Source: Candidatus Woesearchaeota archaeon (GTDB lineage Archaea > Nanobdellota > Nanobdellia > Woesearchaeales > UBA11576). Taken from it: a stretch of DNA of 7,730 nucleotides. This document shows positions 1 to 4,666 of this stretch, piece by piece (the stretch's first letter is position 1; each line of letters starts with the position of its first letter). Both the position numbers and the translations under genes were made by a program. The DNA lies in the NCBI GenBank assembly GCA_027083015.1, contig JALWQS010000141.1, positions 30,322-38,051 on the forward strand, given 5' to 3'. The notes under the pieces were generated by a model that worked only from the letters and a program-made list of their open reading frames with translations, was not told the DNA's origin and did not search any database.

Positions 1-45
1 GTGTTTATGGAAAAGATTATTAAATGAATCCGTCTGTAGTTGTTT

Positions 46-126
46 GTCGATGATGAGGTTAACCCCGGCTGAGCTTTAGCTTGCTTTGTCTGGCTTCTAG
101 CAGTGATGTGGGATTTCCTCTGAGAC
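46..126 (+). ncRNA. Possible C/D-box-like small RNA motif
   Basis: A box C match (ATGATGA, 50-56) is followed after 12 nt by CTGA (69-72, D'-like). Further on, a near-match C' box (GTGATGT, 103-109) is followed after 10 nt by CTGA (120-123, D-like). A short GTC/GAC pairing (46-48 with 124-126) could close the ends. The box-to-box spacers have the length of archaeal 2'-O-methylation guides. However, the 30-nt gap between D' and C' is longer than usual, the C' box is imperfect and no rRNA target was recognised. The motif lies just ahead of the cysteine-rich protein gene and could be chance or part of its leader. Confidence 0.2.
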
Positions 127-161
127 GTCATGTTTTGACTTCATTTAAAGGTGAGATGCAT

Positions 162-575
162 ATGAAAAAGCGTAAGATTGAAGGTTCTTTGAAGATTCTT
201 ATAATTTCGGTTCTTGTTTTGTTTACTTTCCTTTTATACCTGATAGCATCCGGTTGTTCTGCACATGAGACCACTGTTATCAATAGGCCTGGAACAGGCA
301 ATCATGATGCTATCAAGGACGCGACTCCTCAGGAACAGCAAGAGTGTTCTGTTGATAGTGACTGTGTTCCTTTGCCTTCTTGCCACCCACACGCTTGTAT
401 CAATAAAAAATTTGAGAGCAATTATAAGAGACCCGAGATTTGTACTGAATTATTTGATTGCAGTGCTGCTTATTCTGCTGAAGACTGTATCTGCTCAAAT
501 AATAGATGTGTAGATAAGAATCTTGGTAATAAGGGCTGTGCTGATGCGAATATTAACAAGCAAGCATCCGAGTAA
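162..575 (+). CDS. Small secreted or lipid-anchored cysteine-rich protein
   Basis: This 137-residue protein is of unknown function and probably faces the outside of the cell. Residues 2-6 are basic (KKRK), residues 9-28 form one hydrophobic helix, and an ASGC sequence ends at Cys32. That looks like a weak lipobox, because the -3 position is Ala rather than the usual Leu, so it may be either a lipoprotein or a single-pass anchor. After a short Thr/Gly/Gln linker, residues 62-126 hold ten cysteines (62, 68, 74, 79, 94, 100, 109, 111, 116, 126), the pattern of a small disulfide-knotted domain. I chose ATG 162 because AAAGGTGA (147-154) lies 7 nt upstream. ATG 156 is too close to that site, and an in-frame TTG at 81 would add an uncharacteristic N-terminal extension. 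No enzyme motif is visible. The gene converges on the Trm112-like gene with a 28-nt gap. Confidence 0.75.
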   Translation: MKKRKIEGSLKILIISVLVLFTFLLYLIASGCSAHETTVINRPGTGNHDAIKDATPQEQQECSVDSDCVPLPSCHPHACINKKFESNYKRPEICTELFDCSAAYSAEDCICSNNRCVDKNLGNKGCADANINKQASE

Positions 576-603
576 AGACGCTGGAAATACTTTGGTGTGA
601 AGT

Positions 604-774
604 TTATTTTTGTAGCTCTGGAGGTAGAAGTATAGGTATTCCATCTTCTATAGGGTATTTAGCTCCGCATTTCGTACATACAAGACCTGAATGGTCCTTA
701 TTATAAGCTAGGTCTGCTTTACAGACAGGACAAACGATAATCTCAAATAATTCTTTACTGATAGCTTCTTTCAC
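604..774 (-). CDS. Trm112-like zinc-binding protein (UPF0434/YcaR type)
   Basis: This 56-residue protein belongs to the Trm112 family. Two CxxC pairs (C15-P-V-C18 and C33-T-K-C36) form a single zinc ribbon, followed by the family's hallmark C-terminal stretch KYPIEDGIPILLPPE. In eukaryotes, and in archaea where it has been studied, Trm112 is a small activating partner that stabilises methyltransferases acting on tRNA, rRNA or release factor. Its partner enzymes are not in this window. The start is GTG 774, with AAAGGTG (788-782) 7 nt upstream; an in-frame TTG at 780 is less well placed. The length is normal for archaeal and bacterial single-domain members. It is transcribed away from TFB, across a shared AT-rich promoter region. 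The family call is confident; the cellular partner is unknown. Confidence 0.88.
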   Translation of the reverse strand: MKEAISKELFEIIVCPVCKADLAYNKDHSGLVCTKCGAKYPIEDGIPILLPPELQK

Positions 775-837
775 ACACAAACACCTTTAAAAAAAAGCAC
801 CAATAGAATTTAAAAAACTTTTTCAAAAAACGAAATC

Positions 838-846
838 TTTAAATAT
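838..846 (-). promoter_or_regulatory. Candidate TATA box for the Trm112-like gene
   Basis: Read on the minus strand, ATATTTAAAG is a TATA-like element. Transcription would start about 26 nt downstream, near 815, leaving a leader of about 40 nt that retains the AAAGGTG ribosome site. A second AT-rich candidate (807-816) would start transcription inside that site and is less likely. Confidence 0.4.
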
Positions 847-860
847 CAGTAATAATTTCT

Positions 861-870
861 ATATATAAAT
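861..870 (+). promoter_or_regulatory. Candidate TATA box for TFB
   Basis: ATATATAAAT is the best TATA match upstream of TFB. It predicts initiation near 890 and an unusually long leader of about 115 nt. A weaker TTTATAAT at 906-913 would give a leader of about 70 nt. The region is very AT-rich, so the choice between them is uncertain. Confidence 0.4.
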
Positions 871-1007
871 TTATTGTAGTAACTGCGATATTTAGACAGT
901 TATGGTTTATAATCATTCACTATTTTAGATGATTAAAAGTTGGGGTGGTAATGTTATTTTGAACTTACTTGTCATAATTATCTAGTTCATGATCTAAGGT
1001 GAAAAAA

Positions 1008-1940
1008 ATGCCACAAGAATTTATAAAAAAATGTCCTGAATGCGGGGGAATCAACCTTTTTGTTAATAAGGACAAAGGAGAAGTTATCTGTAAAGATTGC
1101 GGTCTTGTCATTGAAGATAAGATGGTAGATTTTACACAGGAATGGAGAGACTTTGATTCTGAAGAGAGCGAATCCAAAAGAAGGACTGGAGCTCCTATGA
1201 CCTATACTCAGTATGACCAAGGCTTGGGAACTGAAGTCGGACAGAAAGCGGACCTTTACAAGCTCGGTTCTAAAGACAAGAACAAGTTCTTCAGGCTTAG
1301 AAAATGGCAGTATAGGATCTCAACTGCTATTGAAAGGAATCTTAAGCTGGCTCTTGCAGAGCTTAAGAGAGTAAGTTCTTATCTTAAACTTCCCAAAAGT
1401 GTTGAAGAAGAATCTGCAAGGATTTATACCTTAGCTGTTCAGCGCGGCTTGGTACGTGGCAGGAGCATGGAATCTGTCGTTGCTGGTTCTCTTTATGCTG
1501 CTTGCCGAAGACATGAGGTTCCCCGTACGCTTGATGAGCTTTCTGAAGCTTCCGGTATAGAAAAAAAAGAAGTTGGCCGTACCTACAGGTTTGTCACTCG
1601 CGAGCTTGGTATCACCATATTACCTTCTAACCCTGCCGATTACATAGCCAGGTTCAGTTCATCTCTTAGACTTTCTGCTGAAACGCAGTCCAAAGCTGTG
1701 GAGATTCTTGAGAAGGCGCAGAAGAAAGAACTTACTTCTGGACGTGGACCTACGGGTATCGCAGCAGCTTCTCTTTATGTCAGTGCTTTGATCCATGGCG
1801 AGAAAAGGACTCAGCGAGAAGTCGCTGATGTTGCTGGCGTAACAGAGGTTACTATAAGGAATCGTTATAAGGAGCTTCTTGAAAAGCTGGATCTTGAGAA
1901 AGAGATCAAGAAGACAAAGAAAAAAAAGAAGAAAGAATGA
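1008..1940 (+). CDS. tfb: Transcription initiation factor B (TFIIB homologue)
   Basis: This 310-residue archaeal TFB recruits RNA polymerase to the TBP-TATA complex and contacts the BRE element upstream of the TATA box. The N-terminal zinc ribbon has C9-x2-C12 and C28-x2-C31. Residues 45-75 form the B-reader and linker region (EWRDFD, then SKRRTGAP and the YDQGLGTE segment). Two cyclin-like repeats follow at about 108-202 and 208-296. A helix-turn-helix in the second (TQREVADVAGVTEVTIRNRY, 268-287) is the BRE-reading element. The C-terminus (301-310) is almost all lysine, which is not needed for the known fold. I chose ATG 1008 over an in-frame GTG at 999 because AAGGTGA (996-1002) is then a properly spaced ribosome site and the protein begins directly before the ribbon. 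All key residues are present, so this appears functional. Confidence 0.97.
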   Translation: MPQEFIKKCPECGGINLFVNKDKGEVICKDCGLVIEDKMVDFTQEWRDFDSEESESKRRTGAPMTYTQYDQGLGTEVGQKADLYKLGSKDKNKFFRLRKWQYRISTAIERNLKLALAELKRVSSYLKLPKSVEEESARIYTLAVQRGLVRGRSMESVVAGSLYAACRRHEVPRTLDELSEASGIEKKEVGRTYRFVTRELGITILPSNPADYIARFSSSLRLSAETQSKAVEILEKAQKKELTSGRGPTGIAAASLYVSALIHGEKRTQREVADVAGVTEVTIRNRYKELLEKLDLEKEIKKTKKKKKKE

Positions 1941-1965
1941 TCTTATTGTGATTCTTATCTTAAGC

Positions 1966-1978
1966 TAAATTTTTTATC
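1966..1978 (+). promoter_or_regulatory. Candidate promoter ahead of the 2010-2714 reading frame
   Basis: An A/T run (AAATTTTTTAT) lies about 25-30 nt before a likely start near 2000 and about 40 nt before ATG 2017. It may equally serve as the T-rich terminator of TFB. Position and composition are the only evidence. Confidence 0.25.
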
Positions 1979-2102
1979 TGGCATTATTTCTAAAAGAGCG
2001 TGGTGTTGAGGGTATTATGAACAGCCTAAGAAAGAAACAGAAAAGTTTGGAAGTTATGAATCTCCTGATAGAAGTGATACTATCAAGATAGGCAGTTTTC
2101 CG

Positions 2103-2714
2103 TTGCCCGTGAGGATTCCTGAAAAGACCTTTGACTCTGGCAACGGCATTGTCAACAAGGACCCAGAACAGGACGCGTTTGAGGGAAGTATAGACACTGC
2201 TTTTGAGGATATCATAAGCAAAGAAGGTTCTGCTCTTGAAGAAGTCAGTTTTGAGCAAAGCTGGAGACTGACCAGGTCTGATGTGTTGCAGGAAATTCAG
2301 GATTACAGGTTCCGAGTTTCTCTTCCTAAGATGTTGGAGCTAGAACAGTCTGCGTATGAAGAAGGTTCTGATATTCCTAAGGATTTTAAGCAGTATATGA
2401 ACAGGGCTTATAGGCTTGCTATACTTGAGACTCTTGAGAGTATTGCTCATGGTGATCATGAACATGCAGGCAATATGCTTGATGTCCTGGAATTCTATGC
2501 TTTGAACTCAAGAATCCTGGATAAGACATTGTTGGTCTCGGTCATGGAGTTTTATGACGGCTCATTAATAGGAGGGGTAGAAAAAGATTTAAGCCAGTAT
2601 GACAATTCACAAGAACGTGAAGATATCCCTAAAGATTATCAAGTACAGGGACAATCTGATGACAATAGACCTGTGATAATTATCAGACGACAGTTAGAGT
2701 TTGATTTTGAATAG
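2103..2714 (+). CDS. Acidic helical protein of unknown function, start uncertain
   Basis: About 203 residues; the family is not recognised. The first 60 residues are acidic and probably flexible. Residues 60-155 are mostly helical and include one TPR-like element (HGDHEHAGNML, 116-126) resembling the repeats in the next gene. The motif DIPKD[FY] occurs twice (90-95 and 174-179), and the tail is VIIIRRQLEFDFE. There is no signal peptide or membrane segment. The given start, TTG 2103, has no good ribosome site. The frame stays open back to 2010 and that extension reads like protein (KKETEKFGSYESPDRSD), but it holds no ATG, GTG or TTG. A well-placed ATG at 2017 lies in another frame and stops at 2091. 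The true N-terminus may therefore need a frameshift, or the sequence may carry a base error. It is followed after 27 nt by the next gene, probably in one operon. Confidence 0.65.
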   Translation: MPVRIPEKTFDSGNGIVNKDPEQDAFEGSIDTAFEDIISKEGSALEEVSFEQSWRLTRSDVLQEIQDYRFRVSLPKMLELEQSAYEEGSDIPKDFKQYMNRAYRLAILETLESIAHGDHEHAGNMLDVLEFYALNSRILDKTLLVSVMEFYDGSLIGGVEKDLSQYDNSQEREDIPKDYQVQGQSDDNRPVIIIRRQLEFDFE

Positions 2715-2741
2715 GCATTTTGAATAAGCTTTTCATGAGAG

Positions 2742-3332
2742 ATGATCGGGATGAACAAGGATTTTTTTAAGGAGACTGAACCGAGTATTGAAGAGTTGCA
2801 TAATGCTTTAAGTTATAGGGATCTGTTCTATGCTGAGACTATTGCAGGTTTGCTTTCCAAAAGAGAACCGGACAGGTCTGCTGAATATTTTTCTCTTCTG
2901 GATATAAGCGGCTTCAGAAAGGATCCTGCCAGGGAGCAGCTTGATTCTATAGAGCTTATTACCGGTTCTTTGTTGAGAAGGGATTGGAAGATGGCTCTTG
3001 TTGAGATAGCTGTTGGCCGATATAATGCCCATAAGTTAGGAAGAAGTGAGAAACTGTTCGATAGGTTCGCTATTATGGCTTATGAACAGGGTATTAAGCA
3101 AGCTTTACAGAATGGTTGGCGTGCTGTTAAGGAGAAGGATTATGTGAAGGCACACTCCAGTTATCATGAGACGCTTGAACTTGTTAAGGAGTCTGGTCTT
3201 GATTTTGAGGCCGAACTTGATCAGTTGGTGCAGGAGATCTATTTTTCTGAAAAAAGCACCTTAAAGAGCGAGAATTCAAAGAAACCATCCGATCCTGACA
3301 AGCGATCAAATATTTTAAGGTTTACCAGCTGA
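2742..3332 (+). CDS. TPR-like helical repeat protein of unknown function
   Basis: This 196-residue soluble, nearly all-helical protein has no enzyme motif. Three copies of a [RK]D[LWY]xxA element stand at residues 26-31, 80-85 and 132-137, each inside a helix-turn-helix hairpin. The last (KEKDYVKAHSSYHETLELV) closely resembles the second half of a TPR unit (typically GDYxxAxxxYxxAL). TPR-like repeats usually hold protein partners together, so a scaffolding or adaptor role is the natural inference. The partner is unknown; the adjacent upstream protein is one candidate. The last 25 residues are charged and probably disordered. ATG 2742 and ATG 2751 are both possible starts and neither has a clear ribosome site. 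The gene is co-directional with its upstream neighbour, 27 nt away. Confidence 0.75.
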   Translation: MIGMNKDFFKETEPSIEELHNALSYRDLFYAETIAGLLSKREPDRSAEYFSLLDISGFRKDPAREQLDSIELITGSLLRRDWKMALVEIAVGRYNAHKLGRSEKLFDRFAIMAYEQGIKQALQNGWRAVKEKDYVKAHSSYHETLELVKESGLDFEAELDQLVQEIYFSEKSTLKSENSKKPSDPDKRSNILRFTS

Positions 3333-3377
3333 TGGTTTCTTTATGAAAACAAGAACCTATCGTTCTGAAAAACAAAA

Positions 3378-3387
3378 CTTATTTATA
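3378..3387 (+). promoter_or_regulatory. TATA box for the gene at 3411 (leaderless)
   Basis: CTTATTTATA is preceded by the purine-rich AAAAACAAAA, a plausible BRE. Its centre lies about 27 nt before ATG 3411, so transcription should begin at or next to the start codon. That is the usual spacing for leaderless archaeal mRNAs. Confidence 0.55.
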
Positions 3388-3410
3388 CTTCTTTTTACAG
3401 GTATTATATC

Positions 3411-3809
3411 ATGCAGTCAGTTAAGGTCAATATTCAGAAGATGGAGATTTCTAGGTTTCACCCTAGAGAACCTGTTGAGTTCAAGATCTATTTTAATGAT
3501 GGTGCTGAGAAATGTCTGATCTATGAGACTGATATGAAGACTCCTGTCATGGACGCGACTGCTGTTATTGGCAAGATCAAAAGATATGAAAAGGATAAGA
3601 ACAGGGTTGATGATGCTGAGGACATCCTTGATGCTTTTGTCAATGTTATGATTGATGATGAAGAGGAGCTTGTCCCTAAGATCGCTAATTTCTTTAATCG
3701 CATAAAGGATGAGAAGAAGCGTGTCCTGAACAACAGGGACCATACCACCTATATGAAGAATCTTAATCAGATGCATAGCATGAAGATTGAGTTCAAGCAG
3801 GCTAAGTGA
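3411..3809 (+). CDS. Small protein of unknown function
   Basis: This 132-residue soluble protein is not recognised. The first 55 residues look like a small beta-rich domain (VKVNIQKMEISRF, then PVEFKIYFNDG and KCLIYETDM). The remainder looks helical and charged, including an acidic patch (VMIDDEEEL, about 79-87) followed by basic helices. It has one cysteine and no metal site, signal peptide or membrane helix. ATG 3411 is supported by the TATA box 27 nt upstream, which implies its own leaderless transcript separate from the two genes before it. Its last 8 bp overlap the end of the minus-strand TrmB-type gene. Codon use, with many T-ending codons, matches the neighbouring genes, supporting a native coding sequence. 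Confidence 0.75.
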   Translation: MQSVKVNIQKMEISRFHPREPVEFKIYFNDGAEKCLIYETDMKTPVMDATAVIGKIKRYEKDKNRVDDAEDILDAFVNVMIDDEEELVPKIANFFNRIKDEKKRVLNNRDHTTYMKNLNQMHSMKIEFKQAK

Positions 3810-4530
3810 TCTTCTTCGCCGACCTTAACATAAGGTTGCAGTATCGTGTGTATGCTTCTGCTAGATGAGGGTTGATTATCCTGACAAAGGTCAAGGGTTT
3901 CCAGTTCACCAGCAGTATCTCTTCACCGCAGACTAAGGTGGTGGTTGGTGAGCTGAACTCTTCTGGCAGGTAAGCGGCTTCTGTATAGGGCATAGAGTTC
4001 AGGTATCTGATCCTTTCTTTTGCGTCTTGGTTGTATATGTGTTTCATGATGATCTTTTTTCTTATCCGGTTCTTGTGGAACTGTTCTATGAAGCTTTTCA
4101 GCATATCAGGAACAAATGCTGCTATTCCGAAAGCATAGATTGTTTTTTTGTACTCCAGAAGCGATTCCAATGCTCGCCGGAAAGAGGCTAGGCCTTTATA
4201 GACTTCCGCGTTTGTCTCTGTGTCTGAAAGTTTTTTCTCTAGTTCCAGCCTTGGCAGCAGCTGTTCTATCTTTTTCTCTTTCTCTCTGACTTCTGCTAAT
4301 AACCTTTTGGGATCTGATGCTCTGAATAGTCGCTTCTTGTTTTTTATCGTATAAGAGACCAGGCCTTTTTTTTGCAGTCTTTCTACAGCATCATAGACAT
4401 TGGGACGATGGAGTCTTGAGTGTTCTGCGATGACTGTGGCTGTTGTCTCTCCCTGACGCAAAAGTGTGAGGTATACTGAACTCTCGTTCTTGCTTAATCC
4501 TATCTCCACCAGTATTGAAGCCGGATCCAT
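3802..4530 (-). CDS. TrmB-family transcriptional regulator
   Basis: A 242-residue DNA-binding regulator of the TrmB type. Residues 5-65 form a winged helix-turn-helix (LSKNESSVYLTLLRQGETTA, with recognition helix HRPNVYDAVERLQKKG, 41-56). A charged coiled-coil linker for dimerisation spans about 72-102. A C-terminal domain (108-240; AEVYKGLASFRRALESLL and AFGIAAFVPDML) resembles the domain found in short TrmB-like regulators. Classical TrmB proteins control sugar uptake and metabolism, but this one is shorter than sugar-binding TrmB, so no ligand can be named. It is divergent from the dehydrogenase fusion, and an inverted repeat overlaps its likely start of transcription, suggesting autoregulation. 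No ribosome site precedes ATG 4530, in keeping with a short leader. Its 3' end overlaps the convergent gene by 8 bp. Confidence 0.92.
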   Translation of the reverse strand: MDPASILVEIGLSKNESSVYLTLLRQGETTATVIAEHSRLHRPNVYDAVERLQKKGLVSYTIKNKKRLFRASDPKRLLAEVREKEKKIEQLLPRLELEKKLSDTETNAEVYKGLASFRRALESLLEYKKTIYAFGIAAFVPDMLKSFIEQFHKNRIRKKIIMKHIYNQDAKERIRYLNSMPYTEAAYLPEEFSSPTTTLVCGEEILLVNWKPLTFVRIINPHLAEAYTRYCNLMLRSAKKIT

Positions 4531-4537
4531 AAGTGTT

Positions 4538-4561
4538 GTTATCTTTTTTCTTTTTGATAAC
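4538..4561. promoter_or_regulatory. Operator-like inverted repeat upstream of the TrmB-type gene
   Basis: GTTATC (4538-4543) and GATAAC (4556-4561) are exact reverse complements separated by 12 T/C-rich bases. A further GATAAC lies at 4581-4586. The inverted repeat covers the predicted transcription start of the regulator (about 4546), where a bound dimer would block polymerase. The half-sites are short and AT-rich, so chance cannot be excluded. Confidence 0.4.
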
Positions 4562-4568
4562 CTTTTCC

Positions 4569-4576
4569 TTTATATC
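4569..4576 (-). promoter_or_regulatory. TATA box for the TrmB-type gene
   Basis: On the minus strand GATATAAAGG forms a good TATA element. It predicts initiation near 4546, giving a leader of about 15 nt without a ribosome binding site before ATG 4530. Confidence 0.5.
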
Positions 4577-4666
4577 GTCGGATAACTTACAGGTCTTTCG
4601 AAGATTTTTCAGTTTTTTTGATAAAGATTTTTTAACAGGAAAAACAACTTTTAGTTTGGTGTTCGG

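Noticed and set aside
1..27. Possible 3' end of an upstream gene (GTG to TGA, eight codons).
   Set aside because: Too short to judge. No frame entering the window shows recognisable protein, so I cannot support a partial gene.
929..985. 18-codon frame MIKSWGGNVILNLLVIII in the TFB leader.
   Set aside because: No ribosome site and no sign of selection. Most likely chance in AT-rich leader DNA, although a regulatory uORF cannot be excluded.
2028..2045. Programmed -1 ribosomal frameshift site.
   Set aside because: The stretch is A-rich, but no X-XXY-YYZ heptamer lies in the required phase and no stimulatory structure was seen. An indel is simpler.
3417..3776. 119-codon frame on the minus strand inside the gene at 3411.
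   Set aside because: It is antisense to a better-supported gene with its own promoter, and its composition is that of a mirror frame.
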